64,000 nucleotides of DNA from Pseudomonas sp. CC6-YY-74 (GCF_002025205.1 NZ_CP019947.1:1495501-1559500); one strand, 5' to 3'; shown: positions 1 to 12,493, numbered from the stretch's first letter. Made by a program: numbers and translations. Notes: generated by a model not told the origin, from the letters alone.

Positions 1-490
1 TCGAGGCGTTGCTCGGTTGTTGCAGGTGACGCATGTCGCCCTGGACCTGGATGCGCTGACGGAAGGTGCTGATGGTGTCCTCGTAAAGGCTGCCGCAGGC
101 GGCGATGACGTTTTCATGCGCCAGGCCGAAATGACCGACCTGGTTCTGAATCTGGTCCAGGCGGCTGCCCATTACCTGGAGCATGTCGTCGCGCTTGGCC
201 AGTTGCCTTTCCAGCCCGAGCAGTGCCAGTGCGTAACGCAATGGTTCGCGCTGCAGGCTGGCCGGGTCGCGCTCCAGAGAACTGATCAGGGCGCGATAAC
301 CGTCGCGCAGGTTGAGGTCGTCACCACCATAGACGGCCAGGGTGCTTTGCGGGTCGCGCTCCAGCAGACTACCCAGCAGGCATGCCACTCCCGGCTCACC
401 CACCTGGCCGGTCTTGGCCAGTTTATCGACCAGCACTGCGGCCTCGAAAACCGCACCCAGTGCGACCAGTTGTTCCTGCGTTGGACTCAT
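1..490 (-). CDS. hflD: HflD-like high-frequency lysogenization protein, C-terminus beyond the window
   Basis: The reading frame runs off the left edge, so only the first ~163 residues are seen. It starts [18 protein letters not shown] and continues with the helical, leucine-rich sequence typical of HflD, a peripheral membrane protein of about 200 residues. In E. coli HflD opposes phage lambda CII; its role in Pseudomonas is not clear. The ATG overlaps the mnmA stop codon in an ATGA arrangement, so the two genes are translationally coupled, and mnmA-hflD is the usual gammaproteobacterial order. The identification rests on both the N-terminal sequence and the context. Confidence 0.85.
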   Translation of the reverse strand, partial: MSPTQEQLVALGAVFEAAVLVDKLAKTGQVGEPGVACLLGSLLERDPQSTLAVYGGDDLNLRDGYRALISSLERDPASLQREPLRYALALLGLERQLAKRDDMLQVMGSRLDQIQNQVGHFGLAHENVIAACGSLYEDTISTFRQRIQVQGDMRHLQQPSNAS

Positions 491-1620
491 GGATGCTTAT
501 CCTTGCTGCTCCAGGGTTCTGCTGTTTCGATCACGCCGCCGCCGAGGCAGACTTCGCCGTCGTAGAACACCACTGACTGGCCGGGGGTGACCGCGCGTTG
601 CGGCATGGCAAAACTGGCGCGATAGCCATTGACGGTTTTTTCCAGGGTGCAAGCTTGGTCGCCTTGGCGGTAGCGCACCTTGGCCGTTAGCCGGCGTGGT
701 TCGTTGAGTTCAATCGGATTGACCCAGTACATGTGCGAAGCGAGCAGGGCGCTGGAAAACAGCCAGGGGTGATCATTGCCCTGACCGACGACCAGTACAT
801 TGCGCTCCAGGTCTTTCTGCAGCACGTACCAGGGTTCCTCGCTGGCGTCTTTCAAGCCACCGATTCCCAGGCCCTGGCGCTGGCCAATGGTGTGGTACAT
901 CAGGCCATGGTGACGACCGATGACTTCGCCTTCGGTGGTTTCGATATCGCCGGGCTGGGCCGGCAGATACTGTTTGAGAAAGTCGCTGAAGCGGCGTTCG
1001 CCGATAAAGCAGATGCCGGTGGAGTCTTTCTTCTTCGCCGTGGCCAACTGGTGCTTCTCGGCGATGGCGCGCACTGCCGGTTTTTCCAGCTCACCGACAG
1101 GGAATAGAGTCTTGGCGATCTGCTCGCTGCCGACGGCATGCAGGAAGTAGCTCTGATCCTTGTTCGGATCGAGCCCCTTGAGCAGTTCGGTGCGGCCGGA
1201 GCTATCGCGGCGGCGCACGTAGTGGCCGGTGGCGATCAGGTCGGCGCCGAGCGCCAGGGCGTAGTCAAGGAAGGCTTTGAACTTGATTTCGCGGTTGCAC
1301 AGGATGTCCGGGTTGGGCGTGCGCCCGGCCTTGTATTCGGCAAGAAAATGCTCGAATACGTTGTCCCAATACTCTGCCGCGAAGTTGGCTGTGTGCAGCT
1401 TGATACCGATTTTGTCGCACACGGCCTGGGCATCGGCCAGATCATCCATGGCGGTGCAGTATTCGGTGCCGTCGTCTTCGTCCCAGTTCTTCATGAACAG
1501 GCCTTCGACCTGATAACCCTGTTCGAGCAGCAGCAGGGCGGAAACGGAGGAGTCCACGCCGCCGGACATGCCGACTATGACGCGTTGCTGTTCTGGACTG
1601 GGGAGGGCTGGATCACGCAT
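487..1620 (-). CDS. mnmA: tRNA-specific 2-thiouridylase MnmA
   Basis: MnmA makes 2-thiouridine at wobble position 34 of tRNA-Lys, -Glu and -Gln, taking sulfur relayed by the Tus proteins. The 377-residue product has the usual family length. The ATP-binding PP-loop SGGVDSS lies at residues 19-25. The catalytic cysteines are visible in the [11 protein letters not shown] segment near residue 108 and in [10 protein letters not shown] near residue 204. It is the middle gene of a nudix-mnmA-hflD run on the minus strand. The sulfur donors tusBCDE lie about 22 kb away in this same window. Confidence 0.97.
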   Translation of the reverse strand: MRDPALPSPEQQRVIVGMSGGVDSSVSALLLLEQGYQVEGLFMKNWDEDDGTEYCTAMDDLADAQAVCDKIGIKLHTANFAAEYWDNVFEHFLAEYKAGRTPNPDILCNREIKFKAFLDYALALGADLIATGHYVRRRDSSGRTELLKGLDPNKDQSYFLHAVGSEQIAKTLFPVGELEKPAVRAIAEKHQLATAKKKDSTGICFIGERRFSDFLKQYLPAQPGDIETTEGEVIGRHHGLMYHTIGQRQGLGIGGLKDASEEPWYVLQKDLERNVLVVGQGNDHPWLFSSALLASHMYWVNPIELNEPRRLTAKVRYRQGDQACTLEKTVNGYRASFAMPQRAVTPGQSVVFYDGEVCLGGGVIETAEPWSSKDKHP

Positions 1621-1682
1621 GGGGGTGTCTGCACAAAAGACGGAATTCTAACAGGCTGGCGGTGCCAAGGCTAAGGCGGGAT

Positions 1683-2123
1683 TCAATCACGGATCAGTTC
1701 CAGGTCATGCAGCGGACCAGCGAGGTAGTCGTCAATGCAGCGCAGGACCAGCTCGCTACGCCAGCGCTCTGGCTGGGTGGACAATTCATCACGGGTCAGC
1801 CAGGACGCGCCGACGATGCCGGTGTCCAGGCTACGCTCTGGGTTATGTCGTAGCGGTTTGGCGACAAAGCAGACGCGCTGATAGGTCACGCCATTGCTCG
1901 GCGCGGTATACAGATAAATACCGACGATGCCGGTGAGTTCGACATCCCAGCCGGTTTCTTCGAGGGTCTCGCGCACAGCCGCCTCGCGCAGGGTTTCGTT
2001 GGCTTCAAGATGGCCCGCGGGCTGATTGAAGACCAGACGTCCGCCCTTGAGCTCTTCGACGAGGAGAAAGCGGCCCTGATTTTCGACAATAGTGGCAACG
2101 GTGATATGGGGGTGCCAATCCAT
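1683..2123 (-). CDS. Nudix hydrolase, NudJ-like phosphatase
   Basis: This 146-residue protein has a Nudix box between residues ~40 and 62, beginning GHLEANETLREAAVRETLEE and continuing into TGW. The N-terminus (MDWHPHITVATIVENQG) resembles E. coli NudJ, which hydrolyses thiamine and nucleoside pyrophosphates. An ATG ten codons further upstream is in frame, but the family consensus begins at this methionine, with AAGG a few bases before it. It lies just upstream of mnmA in the same direction, a common arrangement. The substrate cannot be read from the sequence. Confidence 0.85.
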   Translation of the reverse strand: MDWHPHITVATIVENQGRFLLVEELKGGRLVFNQPAGHLEANETLREAAVRETLEETGWDVELTGIVGIYLYTAPSNGVTYQRVCFVAKPLRHNPERSLDTGIVGASWLTRDELSTQPERWRSELVLRCIDDYLAGPLHDLELIRD

Positions 2124-2212
2124 GTGTGTGCCTTGTAGGAGTTGGTTGAGCATGGCGGGCGCAGGTCGCGGCGACCGCTATGCGCTGCATTCGCTGTACC
2201 TGGGTGCACAAG

Positions 2213-2242
2213 CAGAAACCCCGGCACGTGGCCGGGGCTTCT
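2213..2242 (-). terminator. Rho-independent terminator after idh
   Basis: On the minus strand the arms AGAAGCCCCGGC and GCCGGGGTTTCT enclose a short CACGT-type loop. The second arm carries a short T stretch. It lies 36 bases past the idh stop and before the nudix start, so it probably ends idh transcription. Confidence 0.6.
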
Positions 2243-2278
2243 GGTCATGCGGCGCGGTCAAGCGCCAGGTGTTGCACC

Positions 2279-4504
2279 TTAAAGCAGCGAGGCGATCGCA
2301 GCGTTGAAGGTTGGGCTCGGGCGCATGACTTTGCTGGTCAACTCCGGGCTAGAGCGGTAGTAGCCGGCGATGTCTACCGGCGAGCCTTGAACGGCGCTGA
2401 GCTCGGCAATGATGGTTGCTTCATTGTCGGCCAGGGTTTTTGCCAGCGGGCCGAAGTGCGCTTGCAAAGCGCTGTCTGCAGTCTGCGCAGCCAGCTCCTG
2501 TGCCCAGTACAGCGCCAGGTAGAAGTGGCTGCCACGGTTGTCCAGCTCGCCGGTTTTACGTGACGGCGACTTGTTGTTGTCGAGCAGCTTGCCGGTGGCG
2601 GCATCTAGGGTTTTACCCAGCAGCTTGGCGCGCTGGTTGTTGTTCTTGATGCCGGTTTCTTCCAGGGAAACTGCCAGGGCCAGGAACTCGCCGAGCGAGT
2701 CCCAGCGCAGGTGGTTCTCTTCGATCAGCTGCTGCACGTGTTTCGGCGCCGAACCACCGGCACCCGTTTCGTACATGCCGCCACCCGCCATCAGTGGCAC
2801 GATGGACAGCATCTTGGCCGAAGTACCCAGCTCCATGATCGGGAACAGGTCGGTCAGATAATCGCGCAGCACGTTACCGGTCACCGAGATGGTGTCCTGG
2901 CCGCGAATCAGGCGCTCCATGCTGATGCGGATGGCTTCGTTGTAACCCATGAGGCGAATGTCCAGGCCGCTCAGGTCGTATTCCTGCAGGTAGGCTTCAA
3001 CCTTCTTCTGCAATTGCAGATCGTGAGCGCGCTCCGGGTCGAGCCAGAAGATAGTCGGCGTGTTGGATTGGCGGGCGCGGGTAACGGCCAGCTTGACCCA
3101 GTCGCGAATTGCCGCGTCCTTGGTCTGGCAGGCACGCCAAATGTCACCCGCTTCGACTTCGTGCTGCATCACTACGGTGCCGTCAGCCAGAACCACGCGC
3201 ATGCTGCCATCGGCAGTCATTTCAAAGGTCTTGTCGTGGGAGCCGTACTCTTCGGCTTTCTGCGCCATCAGGCCGACGTTCGGCACGGTGCCCATGGTGG
3301 TCGGGTCGAACGCGCCGTTGGTTTTGCAGAAGTTGATCATCTCCTGGTAGATGCGGGCGTAGGTGCTTTCCGGCATCACCGCTTTGGTGTCCTTCAGCTT
3401 GCCGTCTTTGCCCCACATCTGCCCGGAGCTGCGAATCATCGCCGGCATCGAGGCATCGACGATCACGTCGCTTGGGATGTGCAGGTTGGTGATGCCCTTG
3501 ACCGAATCGACCATGGCCATTTCCGGACGATCGCTGTAGCAAGCGTGGATATCGTGCAGGATCTCTTCCTGCTGGGAGGCGGGCAGGGACTTGATCTTGT
3601 CGTAGACGCTGCTAATGCCGTTGTTCGGATTGACGCCGAGTTCAGCAAATAGAGCCGCATGCTTATCGAAGGCTCCCTTGTAGTAAACGCTGACCGCGTG
3701 GCCGAAGACGATCGGGTGGGACACCTTCATCATGGTGGCTTTAACGTGCAGCGACCACATCACACCGGTTTCTTTGCAGTCCTGCAACGTGGCCTCGAAG
3801 AAATCGCGCAGCTTGCGGCAGCTCATGAACATGCCGTCGAACACTTCGCCTTCCTGCAGGGCAAGCTGTTTTTTCACTTCGACCTTGCCGTCCTTGCCAA
3901 CGAACTCGATGCGCACGTCACCGGCTTTGTCCATGGTGATCGATTGTTCGCTGGAGAAGAAGTCGCCGCCGCGCATGTAGTCGGCATGGGACTGGGAGGC
4001 CATGCTCCACTTGCCCATCGAATGCGGGTGCTTGCGGGCGAAGGCCTTGACCGCGGCAGGGGCACGACGGTCAGAGTTGCCTTCACGCAGGACCGGGTTC
4101 ACTGCGCTACCGAGGATCTTGCTGTAACGCGCACGGGCTTGTTGCTCTGCCTCGGTCTGCGGATCTTCCGGAAAGTCAGGGATGTTGTAGCCCTGAGCCT
4201 GCAACTCTGCGATGGCACCTTTGAGTTGCGGTACCGAGGCGCTGATATTGGGCAGCTTGATGATATTGGCTTCTGGGTCGGTAGCCAGAACAGCCAGTTT
4301 GGCAAGGTCGTCCTGAACGCGCTTGTCAGCATCCAGATGCTCGGCAAAGCTCGCAAGGATGCGCCCGGCAAGAGAGATGTCGCTGGTTTCGACGGCTATG
4401 TCAGCGCTTGCCGCGAAAGCTTCTACAATTGGCAGAAGCGAATAGGTGGCAAGGGCTGGAGCTTCATCGGTGAAGGTATAGATGATCTTCGAACGGTTGG
4501 ACAT
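2279..4504 (-). CDS. idh: NADP-dependent isocitrate dehydrogenase, monomeric type
   Basis: This enzyme decarboxylates isocitrate to 2-oxoglutarate. At 741 residues it belongs to the 80-kDa monomeric class, unrelated in length to the 418-residue dimeric Icd encoded next to it. The N-terminus ([20 protein letters not shown]) and the internal [15 protein letters not shown] segment ([12 protein letters not shown]) are characteristic. It is transcribed away from icd across a 369-base divergent region. Having both isozymes adjacent and divergent is typical of Pseudomonas. In other bacteria the two isozymes are expressed differently with temperature or carbon source; that is not visible here. Confidence 0.97.
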   Translation of the reverse strand: MSNRSKIIYTFTDEAPALATYSLLPIVEAFAASADIAVETSDISLAGRILASFAEHLDADKRVQDDLAKLAVLATDPEANIIKLPNISASVPQLKGAIAELQAQGYNIPDFPEDPQTEAEQQARARYSKILGSAVNPVLREGNSDRRAPAAVKAFARKHPHSMGKWSMASQSHADYMRGGDFFSSEQSITMDKAGDVRIEFVGKDGKVEVKKQLALQEGEVFDGMFMSCRKLRDFFEATLQDCKETGVMWSLHVKATMMKVSHPIVFGHAVSVYYKGAFDKHAALFAELGVNPNNGISSVYDKIKSLPASQQEEILHDIHACYSDRPEMAMVDSVKGITNLHIPSDVIVDASMPAMIRSSGQMWGKDGKLKDTKAVMPESTYARIYQEMINFCKTNGAFDPTTMGTVPNVGLMAQKAEEYGSHDKTFEMTADGSMRVVLADGTVVMQHEVEAGDIWRACQTKDAAIRDWVKLAVTRARQSNTPTIFWLDPERAHDLQLQKKVEAYLQEYDLSGLDIRLMGYNEAIRISMERLIRGQDTISVTGNVLRDYLTDLFPIMELGTSAKMLSIVPLMAGGGMYETGAGGSAPKHVQQLIEENHLRWDSLGEFLALAVSLEETGIKNNNQRAKLLGKTLDAATGKLLDNNKSPSRKTGELDNRGSHFYLALYWAQELAAQTADSALQAHFGPLAKTLADNEATIIAELSAVQGSPVDIAGYYRSSPELTSKVMRPSPTFNAAIASLL

Positions 4505-4873
4505 TTTGGATTAACTCTCTTCTTTGCTAAGCGAGCACAGAATCTCGAGATGCGCAGGTAGGCGCGTTCGCTCAAAGGCGTCAATGAGCCGAAAGTCGAG
4601 GATTTGCCGCAGTGATGTTGGATGCACCAGTAGAGCGTTGAGCAGTTGAACGGTTGAGTCACGGTAGTAACTCGGCCGGTTCAAAGGGCCGGCTGTCTCG
4701 TTCAAGACAGGTAAACCCCCTATGACTCGTTAGCCACGGCGCGCAGTATACCATCGCACTAAGGTGCTGAAGAATGCCCTTACCCCTATAGACGAAGGAA
4801 CAGGTAGTCTCGCCCGAATCAAGTGGGTTACGCTCGGGAGTACACGATTTTTAACCACAAAGCGGAGTCCAGC
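4505..4873. promoter_or_regulatory. Divergent idh/icd intergenic region
   Basis: This 369-base gap separates the two isocitrate dehydrogenase starts and must hold both promoters. I see no ORF I would defend. A GGAG ribosome-binding site precedes the icd ATG by six bases. No operator could be identified with confidence. Confidence 0.5.
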
Positions 4874-6130
4874 ATGGGATACCAAAAGATCCAGGTGCCA
4901 GCAACCGGTGACAAAATCACCGTCAATGCAGATATGTCGCTTAACGTACCGAACAACCCGATCATCCCTTACATCGAGGGTGATGGTATCGGCGTCGATA
5001 TCAGCCCAGTAATGATCAAGGTTGTCGATGCGGCCGTCGAAAAAGCCTACGGCGGCAAGCGCAAGATTTCCTGGATGGAAGTTTACGCAGGCGAGAAAGC
5101 CACTCAGGTGTATGACCAGGACACCTGGCTTCCTCAGGAAACCCTGGACGCGGTCAAAGACTACGTCGTTTCCATCAAGGGCCCGCTGACCACCCCGGTC
5201 GGTGGCGGCATTCGCTCCCTCAACGTGGCCCTGCGCCAGCAACTGGATCTGTACGTTTGCCTGCGCCCGGTACGCTGGTTCGAAGGTGTACCTAGCCCGG
5301 TGAAGAAGCCAGGCGATGTCGACATGACCATCTTCCGGGAAAACTCCGAAGATATTTATGCCGGGATCGAATGGAAAGCCGGTTCGCCGGAAGCCGACAA
5401 GGTCATCAAGTTCCTCAAAGAGGAAATGGGTGTCACCAAGATCCGTTTCGACGAAAACTGCGGTATCGGCATCAAGCCGGTTTCCAAAGAAGGCACCCGC
5501 CGCTTGGCGCGCAAGGCGTTGCAGTATGTGGTCGATAACGACCGCGACTCGCTGACCATTGTGCACAAAGGCAACATCATGAAGTTCACCGAAGGTGCCT
5601 TCAAGGAGTGGGCCTACGAAATTGCAGCCGAAGAGTTCGGTGCAACCCTGCTCGATGGTGGTCCTTGGATGCAGTTCAAGAACCCGAAAACCGGCAAGAA
5701 TGTCATCGTCAAGGACGCCATCGCCGACGCCATGTTGCAGCAGATTCTCCTGCGTCCGGCGGAGTATGATGTGATCGCCACCCTCAATCTGAACGGCGAT
5801 TATCTGTCCGACGCCCTGGCGGCCGAGGTGGGCGGTATTGGTATTGCGCCTGGCGCCAACCTGTCCGACACCATTGCCATGTTCGAAGCGACTCACGGCA
5901 CTGCGCCAAAGTACGCCGGCAAGGATCAGGTGAACCCGGGTTCGCTGATTCTGTCTGCCGAAATGATGTTGCGTCACATGGGGTGGGTCGAAGCGGCAGA
6001 CCTGATCATCAAAGGCACCAACGGCGCTATCTCGGCCAAGACCGTGACCTATGACTTCGAGCGTCTGATGGAAGGCGCTAAGCTGATGTCTTGTTCGCAG
6101 TTCGGCGACGCCATGATCTCTCATATGTGA
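4874..6130 (+). CDS. icd: NADP-dependent isocitrate dehydrogenase, homodimeric type
   Basis: The product is 418 residues and begins [20 protein letters not shown], the usual family start; an upstream in-frame ATG lacks family support, and GGAG lies just before the chosen ATG. The substrate-site segment [13 protein letters not shown] contains the serine that AceK phosphorylates in E. coli to divert flux to the glyoxylate shunt. The C-terminal NADP-binding part contains [20 protein letters not shown]. The gene is monocistronic, followed by a strong terminator. Confidence 0.97.
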   Translation: MGYQKIQVPATGDKITVNADMSLNVPNNPIIPYIEGDGIGVDISPVMIKVVDAAVEKAYGGKRKISWMEVYAGEKATQVYDQDTWLPQETLDAVKDYVVSIKGPLTTPVGGGIRSLNVALRQQLDLYVCLRPVRWFEGVPSPVKKPGDVDMTIFRENSEDIYAGIEWKAGSPEADKVIKFLKEEMGVTKIRFDENCGIGIKPVSKEGTRRLARKALQYVVDNDRDSLTIVHKGNIMKFTEGAFKEWAYEIAAEEFGATLLDGGPWMQFKNPKTGKNVIVKDAIADAMLQQILLRPAEYDVIATLNLNGDYLSDALAAEVGGIGIAPGANLSDTIAMFEATHGTAPKYAGKDQVNPGSLILSAEMMLRHMGWVEAADLIIKGTNGAISAKTVTYDFERLMEGAKLMSCSQFGDAMISHM

Positions 6131-6146
6131 GCTGATCAACGGTAGG

Positions 6147-6177
6147 AAAAGACCGGTCAAGTGACCGGTCTTTTTTA
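6147..6177 (+). terminator. Bidirectional terminator between icd and cspD
   Basis: The arms AAAAGACCGGTC and GACCGGTCTTTTTT form a stem with an AAGT loop. A run of six Ts follows on the plus strand and four on the minus strand, so it can serve both convergent genes. Confidence 0.85.
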
Positions 6178-6203
6178 TTGCGGGTAACCAGTCATCCTGC
6201 TAT

Positions 6204-6467
6204 TCAGGCTTCAATCGTACTGCCGTGGGGCTGGTTTGCAGTAGCAGGGGCTTCGGTGGTGGCCGAAAGCGCGCTGATGTTCACGGCGTGGAGTCCTTTA
6301 GGGCCCTGGATGATATCGAAGCTTACCGCCTGACCGGCTTTCAGGGTTTTATAACCATCCATCTGGATCGCCGAGTAATGAGCGAACAGGTCCTCATCCC
6401 GGCCGTCGGCCAGAATGAATCCATAGCCCTTGGCGTTATTGAACCACTTGACCTTACCGCTAAGCAT
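6204..6467 (-). CDS. cspD: Cold-shock-domain protein CspD
   Basis: The 87-residue product carries a single cold-shock domain with the RNP1 motif KGYGFI and an RNP2 motif around LFAHYSAI. E. coli CspD binds single-stranded DNA and blocks replication in stationary phase. The longer open frame upstream is ignored because the family begins MLSGKVKWFN and an AGAGGG ribosome-binding site precedes this ATG. The tail after residue ~68 is low complexity and rich in Ala and Thr. It is divergent from clpS, a widely conserved pairing. Confidence 0.95.
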   Translation of the reverse strand: MLSGKVKWFNNAKGYGFILADGRDEDLFAHYSAIQMDGYKTLKAGQAVSFDIIQGPKGLHAVNISALSATTEAPATANQPHGSTIEA

Positions 6468-6703
6468 GCTGATATCCCTCTGCAAAGAACTCCACCACTG
6501 GAGTATCATCCACTTCTGATTCCGCGCGCGAATCAACAAACAGGCTTGGGCGAGGGCGCGGAATCCCTCATACCTACACAAGTGGGTATTCATTGTTTGT
6601 AACACCGTTTTGCCGTTAGTCAAGGCGATGCTGCAACTGCCTGAGAAGCCGGTCAAACTCCATCTACCATCCGTACTCGCCCAGCCAGAACCTTTATTAC
6701 AGC

Positions 6704-7066
6704 ATGCATGCACGTAGCCAGATTCGACTAACATTCAATCAGGACCGCCCGGCAACGCATGAGGACGATTCCACCGGCCTTGCCGTGCAGGAATCCAAGC
6801 CTGCGCTGCAGGCACCACCGCTGTATAAGGTGGTCATATTCAATGATGACTACACACCGATGGATTTCGTGGTCGAAGTGCTCGAGGTGTTTTTCAACTT
6901 AAACCGGGAGCTGGCGACCAAGATCATGCTGACCGTCCACACAGAGGGACGGGCAGTTTGCGGAGTGTTTACCCGCGACATCGCCGAAACCAAGGCAATG
7001 CAGGTTAATCAGTACGCTAGAGAAAGCCAGCATCCGCTACTCTGTGAGATAGAGAAGGACGGTTAA
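6704..7066 (+). CDS. clpS: ClpS adaptor of the N-degron pathway
   Basis: ClpS binds proteins with destabilising N-terminal residues and hands them to ClpAP. The 120-residue product has the expected core, including [15 protein letters not shown] (~47-61) and the [20 protein letters not shown] block, whose histidine and acidic residues line the N-degron pocket in known structures. It is followed after 29 bases by clpA, its partner, so the two form an operon. bpt and aat, which create N-degrons, lie only 1-2 kb downstream on the other strand. Confidence 0.97.
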   Translation: MHARSQIRLTFNQDRPATHEDDSTGLAVQESKPALQAPPLYKVVIFNDDYTPMDFVVEVLEVFFNLNRELATKIMLTVHTEGRAVCGVFTRDIAETKAMQVNQYARESQHPLLCEIEKDG

Positions 7067-7095
7067 CGCCGGCCGCTTGGGCACGAGGTGAAGCC

Positions 7096-9375
7096 ATGTT
7101 AAATCGAGAGCTCGAAGTCACCCTCAATCTGGCCTTCAAGGAGGCTCGCACCAAGCGTCATGAATTCATGACGGTTGAGCACCTCCTTTTGGCTCTATTG
7201 GATAACGAGGCCGCCGCCAGCGTACTGCGCGCATGCGGTGCCAGCCTCGACAAATTGCGTCACGACCTTCAGGAGTTCATCGATTCCACAACCCCACTGA
7301 TTCCGCAACATGATGAAGAGCGGGAGACGCAGCCGACCCTGGGCTTTCAGCGGGTATTGCAGCGCGCCGTCTTCCATGTGCAAAGCTCCGGCAAGCGTGA
7401 AGTGACTGGCGCCAACGTGTTGGTGGCAATTTTCAGCGAGCAGGAAAGTCAGGCAGTGTTCCTGCTCAAACAGCAGAGCGTTGCACGCATCGATGTGGTC
7501 AATTTCATCGCCCACGGCATTTCCAAAGTGCCAGGCCATGGTGGCCATACAGAAAGCGAGCAGGAAATGCAGGATGAAGAGGGTGGAGAGCCCTCGGCTT
7601 CGGGCAATCCGCTGGATGCTTACACCAGTAATCTCAATGAGTTAGCCCGCCAAGGGCGGATCGATCCGCTGGTCGGTCGAGAGCTGGAAGTCGAGCGGGT
7701 TGCGCAGATCCTGGCGCGTCGTCGCAAGAACAATCCGCTGCTGGTCGGCGAAGCCGGTGTGGGTAAAACCGCTATAGCCGAGGGGTTGGCCAAGCGCATT
7801 GTCGACAATCAGGTGCCCGATCTGCTGGCTACCAGCGTGGTCTACTCCCTGGATCTGGGCGCTTTGCTGGCGGGCACCAAATACCGTGGCGACTTCGAGA
7901 AGCGCCTCAAGGCACTGCTCAACGAGCTGCGCAAGCGCCCGCACGCCATTTTGTTTATCGACGAAATCCACACCATAATCGGTGCAGGGGCTGCGTCTGG
8001 CGGGGTGATGGATGCTTCCAACCTGCTCAAGCCAATGCTGTCTTCAGGGGAAATCCGCTGCATAGGCTCCACTACCTTCCAGGAATTTCGCGGCATTTTC
8101 GAGAAGGATCGCGCCCTCGCGCGGCGCTTCCAGAAGGTCGATGTCAGCGAGCCCTCGGTAGATGATACCTACGGCATTCTAAAAGGCCTCAAGGGGCGCT
8201 TTGAACAGCATCATGGCATCGAGTACAGCGACGAGGCTCTGCGCGCGGCGGCTGAGCTTGCTGCGCGTTATATCAATGATCGGCACATGCCGGACAAGGC
8301 CATCGACGTAATCGACGAGGCCGGCGCCTATCAGCGCCTGCAGCCAGTGGAGAAGCGGCTCAAGCGCATCGAAGTGGCGCAGGTCGAGGATATCGTGGCA
8401 AAAATTGCACGAATCCCGCCAAAGCACGTCAGCAGCTCGGACAAAGAGTTGCTACGCAATCTGGAGCGCGACCTCAAGCTGACAGTGTTCGGTCAGGAGG
8501 CCGCCATCGACTCCCTGTCCACGGCGATCAAGTTGTCACGGGCGGGACTCAAGGCGCCAGAAAAGCCGGTCGGTTCTTTCCTCTTTGCGGGCCCTACCGG
8601 GGTCGGTAAAACCGAAGCGGCTCGTCAGTTGTCCAAGGCGCTGGGTGTAGAGCTGGTGCGCTTCGACATGTCCGAATACATGGAGCGGCATACGGTTTCC
8701 CGGCTGATCGGTGCACCGCCAGGCTATGTCGGGTTCGATCAGGGCGGTTTGCTGACCGAGGCCATTACCAAGACTCCGCATTGTGTATTGCTGCTCGATG
8801 AAGTCGAGAAGGCTCATCCGGAAGTCTTCAACCTGCTGCTGCAGGTAATGGATCACGGCACCCTGACCGATAACAATGGGCGCAAGGCCGATTTCCGTAA
8901 CGTGATTCTGATCATGACCACCAACGCCGGAGCGGAAACCGCGGCGCGGGCGTCCATTGGCTTCACCTATCAGGACCATGCGTCCGATGCCATGGAAGTG
9001 ATTAAGAAGAGCTTCACGCCGGAGTTCCGCAACCGCCTGGATACCATCATCCAGTTCGGTCGCCTGAGTCATGAAGTGATCAAGAGCATCGTCGACAAGT
9101 TTCTCACCGAACTACAGGCGCAGCTCGAAGACAAGCACGTGATGCTCGAAGTCAGCGATGCCGCGCGTGGTTGGTTGGCAGAGAAAGGCTACGACGTGCA
9201 GATGGGGGCAAGACCTATGGCGCGATTGATTCAGGAGAAGATCAAGCGGCCCTTGGCGGAGCAGATCCTGTTTGGCGAACTGGCCGAGCATGGAGGCGTG
9301 GCCCATGTCGACCTCAGTGGAGACGAATTGACCTTCGAGTTCGAAACCACTGCGGAAATGGCCTTAGGTTGCTAG
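7096..9375 (+). CDS. clpA: ATP-dependent Clp protease ATP-binding subunit ClpA
   Basis: ClpA is the hexameric AAA+ unfoldase that feeds substrates to ClpP. The 759-residue protein has an N-domain that docks ClpS. Two AAA modules follow, with Walker A motifs GEAGVGKT (~217) and GPTGVGKT (~498) and a Walker B region [12 protein letters not shown] (~565). The ASIGF loop near residue 620 is the tripeptide that docks onto ClpP, so this is a true protease partner and not a ClpB-type disaggregase. No clpP is present in the window. Confidence 0.97.
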   Translation: MLNRELEVTLNLAFKEARTKRHEFMTVEHLLLALLDNEAAASVLRACGASLDKLRHDLQEFIDSTTPLIPQHDEERETQPTLGFQRVLQRAVFHVQSSGKREVTGANVLVAIFSEQESQAVFLLKQQSVARIDVVNFIAHGISKVPGHGGHTESEQEMQDEEGGEPSASGNPLDAYTSNLNELARQGRIDPLVGRELEVERVAQILARRRKNNPLLVGEAGVGKTAIAEGLAKRIVDNQVPDLLATSVVYSLDLGALLAGTKYRGDFEKRLKALLNELRKRPHAILFIDEIHTIIGAGAASGGVMDASNLLKPMLSSGEIRCIGSTTFQEFRGIFEKDRALARRFQKVDVSEPSVDDTYGILKGLKGRFEQHHGIEYSDEALRAAAELAARYINDRHMPDKAIDVIDEAGAYQRLQPVEKRLKRIEVAQVEDIVAKIARIPPKHVSSSDKELLRNLERDLKLTVFGQEAAIDSLSTAIKLSRAGLKAPEKPVGSFLFAGPTGVGKTEAARQLSKALGVELVRFDMSEYMERHTVSRLIGAPPGYVGFDQGGLLTEAITKTPHCVLLLDEVEKAHPEVFNLLLQVMDHGTLTDNNGRKADFRNVILIMTTNAGAETAARASIGFTYQDHASDAMEVIKKSFTPEFRNRLDTIIQFGRLSHEVIKSIVDKFLTELQAQLEDKHVMLEVSDAARGWLAEKGYDVQMGARPMARLIQEKIKRPLAEQILFGELAEHGGVAHVDLSGDELTFEFETTAEMALGC

Positions 9376-9390
9376 TGCCTTAATAAAATA

Positions 9391-9435
9391 GCGCTCACAA
9401 AAACGCCCGGCAATGCCGGGCGTTTTTGTGAGCGC
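9391..9435. terminator. Strong bidirectional terminator between clpA and infA
   Basis: Two perfectly complementary 21-base arms at 9391-9411 and 9415-9435 are separated by an AAT loop. The arms contain AAAAA and TTTTT tracts flanking a GC-rich core, so it works in both directions. The 259 bases between this hairpin and infA show no gene. Confidence 0.9.
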
Positions 9436-9694
9436 ATGATTTGATGAGTCCTTGAAAAACCGCATGCAGAAGGTCAAGACTGAGTGGCAGGGAGGCTTGG
9501 CAAGTCAGTCAAGCAAACAGCGAAGGTCGCGATCTGCTTGACTCACTTCATCCTGGGGCCTGTCGGACTTTAGCTGTAAGGCAGTCTCAAGTCCGGCAGG
9601 TTCCTGGATTTAGGCTAAAGCGCGCTTAACGCTACGCCTTTAACTGCCTGTCCTTATGCATATGGCCAAATGCAGTGGTTTTTCCAAAGACCTG

Positions 9695-9913
9695 TTAACG
9701 GGCGCGGTAGGTGATACGACCTTTGCTCAGATCATAAGGCGTCAGTTCTACGCGAACCTTGTCGCCAGTCAGAATGCGGATATAGTTTTTGCGCATCTTT
9801 CCGGAGATGTGCGCGGTAACGACGTGCCCGTTTTCCAACTCCACACGGAACATGGTGTTGGGCAGGGTGTCGACGACAGTGCCTTCCATTTCGAAGCTGT
9901 CTTCTTTCGACAT
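9695..9913 (-). CDS. infA: Translation initiation factor IF-1
   Basis: IF-1 occupies the ribosomal A site during initiation. The 72-residue S1/OB-fold protein begins [20 protein letters not shown] and ends [12 protein letters not shown], matching the family end to end. The longer open frame upstream has no family support. It stands alone on the minus strand between clpA (convergent) and bpt. Confidence 0.97.
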
Positions 9914-10019
9914 GCAGTAAAGCCCTCGGTATCCAAAGTATGGCCATGGCCGGTGCAACTGGCTCCTGGCAAAAGCGGCATGCATTGTGCCCGAAAAGGA
10001 GGGCGTACGCCAAGCGACT

Positions 10020-10727
10020 TCAGGTGAGAGTGATCCAGCGTTGGTTAACGAACAGTTCGATTGGACGGTATTGCGTCTTGTAGCTCATTTTTCGGCAGTT
10101 CTTGATCCAATAACCGAGGTACAGGGCGTGCAACCCGAGACGCACTGATTCCCTGATTTGCCACAGAATGGCGAAACGCCCGAGGCTGCGACGCTCTTCG
10201 CCGGGCTCGTAGAAGGTGTAAACCGCTGAAAGTCCATTGGGCAGCACGTCAGTGACAGCAATTGCCAGCAGTCGGCCGTGCTGGCGAAACTCGTAGAACC
10301 GGGAAAACGGCAGGTCGCGTACCAGAAAGGTGGCGAACTGCTCGCGGTTCGGTGGGTACATGTCGCCATCGGCATGGCGTTGCTCGATATAGCGGGCATA
10401 GAGGTCGTAGTACTCCTCGGTGAACGTCGGGCGCACCGCACAGACCTGGATGTCGAGATTGCGTTTGAAAATACGCCGCTGCTGGCGATTGGGTCGAAAC
10501 TGGGCAACGGGAATGCGCGCAGGCACGCAGGCCGAGCAGCGTTGGCAGTGGGGCCGGTAAAGGTGGTCGCCGCTGCGGCGAAAGCCCATTTCCGAAAGTT
10601 CGGCATATACATCCACATCCATCGGCTGGCTGGGGTCGAGGAACAGGGTAGTGGCCTGTTCCTCGGGCAGATAGCTGCACGGATGAGGCTGGGTGGCGTA
10701 AAACTTCAGGCGGGCCAGCTCGGTCAT
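10020..10727 (-). CDS. bpt: Aspartate/glutamate leucyltransferase (Bpt/Ate family)
   Basis: Bpt adds leucine from Leu-tRNA to proteins starting with Asp or Glu, making them ClpS substrates. The 235-residue product has the family N-terminus ([14 protein letters not shown]) and a cysteine cluster ([13 protein letters not shown], residues ~60-72). The C-terminal GNAT-like part carries [13 protein letters not shown] and [15 protein letters not shown]. It lies 55 bases downstream of aat on the same strand. The bacterial Bpt subclass is assumed from the organism; the sequence alone does not separate arginyl from leucyl activity. Confidence 0.92.
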
Positions 10728-10782
10728 GATCGACTCTCGGGGTAAAGCCTTGAATAAGTGTATGCCACGCTGCCGTACTCGC

Positions 10783-11463
10783 CTAGGCGCGCCAGGACGC
10801 CTTGCTGGGCTGGTCGATATGACGCTTCAGGTAGCCGGCGAAATCTGCACGGGCAATCGGCCTGGCACCGAAGCTGTGCAGGTGCTGCGTGGGCATCTGG
10901 CAGTCGATGAGGGCGAAGCCCCAGGCCTTTAGTTGCTCGACCAGGGTGACAAAGCCAACCTTCGAGGCATTATCGGCGCGACTGAACATGGATTCGCCGA
11001 AAAACAACTGGCCCATTGCCAGCCCGTATAGCCCGCCGACCAATTCGCCGTCGCGCCAGACTTCGGCCGAATGGGCAATGCCGCGCTGATGCAACTCGAG
11101 GTAGGCGTGCTGCATAGGCGTGGTGATCCAGGTGCCGTCGGCATAGTCGCGGGGCGCAGCGCAGGCCTGGATTACCTCAGCGAAAGCTTGATCGAAGGTC
11201 ACCTGATAGGGTGCTTGGCGCAGCACCTTGGCCAGGCTGCGTGAGACATGCAGTTGGTCGGGGAAGAGCACCGTGCGCGGATCTGGCGACCACCAGAGAA
11301 TCGGCTGGCCATCCTGATACCAGGGGAAGCAGCCGTGGCGATAAGCCGCTATCAAGCGCTCGGCACTCAAGTCGCCACCGGCCGCGAGCAAGCCGTTGGG
11401 CTCGCGCAGGGCTTTGGCAAGCGGCGGGAAACTCAGGGAGTCGCGTTGCAACCAGGTCAGCAT
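10783..11463 (-). CDS. aat: Leucyl/phenylalanyl-tRNA--protein transferase
   Basis: Aat adds Leu or Phe to proteins with N-terminal Lys or Arg, which ClpS then recognises. The 226-residue product starts [15 protein letters not shown]; the open frame extends further upstream without family similarity. Typical motifs are [32 protein letters not shown] and the segment FGESMF through [17 protein letters not shown]. With bpt, clpS and clpA it nearly completes the N-degron pathway within 5 kb. Confidence 0.96.
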   Translation of the reverse strand: MLTWLQRDSLSFPPLAKALREPNGLLAAGGDLSAERLIAAYRHGCFPWYQDGQPILWWSPDPRTVLFPDQLHVSRSLAKVLRQAPYQVTFDQAFAEVIQACAAPRDYADGTWITTPMQHAYLELHQRGIAHSAEVWRDGELVGGLYGLAMGQLFFGESMFSRADNASKVGFVTLVEQLKAWGFALIDCQMPTQHLHSFGARPIARADFAGYLKRHIDQPSKASWRA

Positions 11464-11533
11464 TCGACGAAACCGCGGGAGGAGAGGGCGGGGTTGGCAA
11501 CCTTCCGGGCTGTGGAGCCCGCCCTGGGAACGA

Positions 11534-12493
<960 letters not shown>

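Noticed and set aside
6598..6603. TGTAAC before clpS as a seventh ECF-type site
   Set aside because: The following bases are ACCG instead of AA, and no TCnnAn element stands at the fixed distance.
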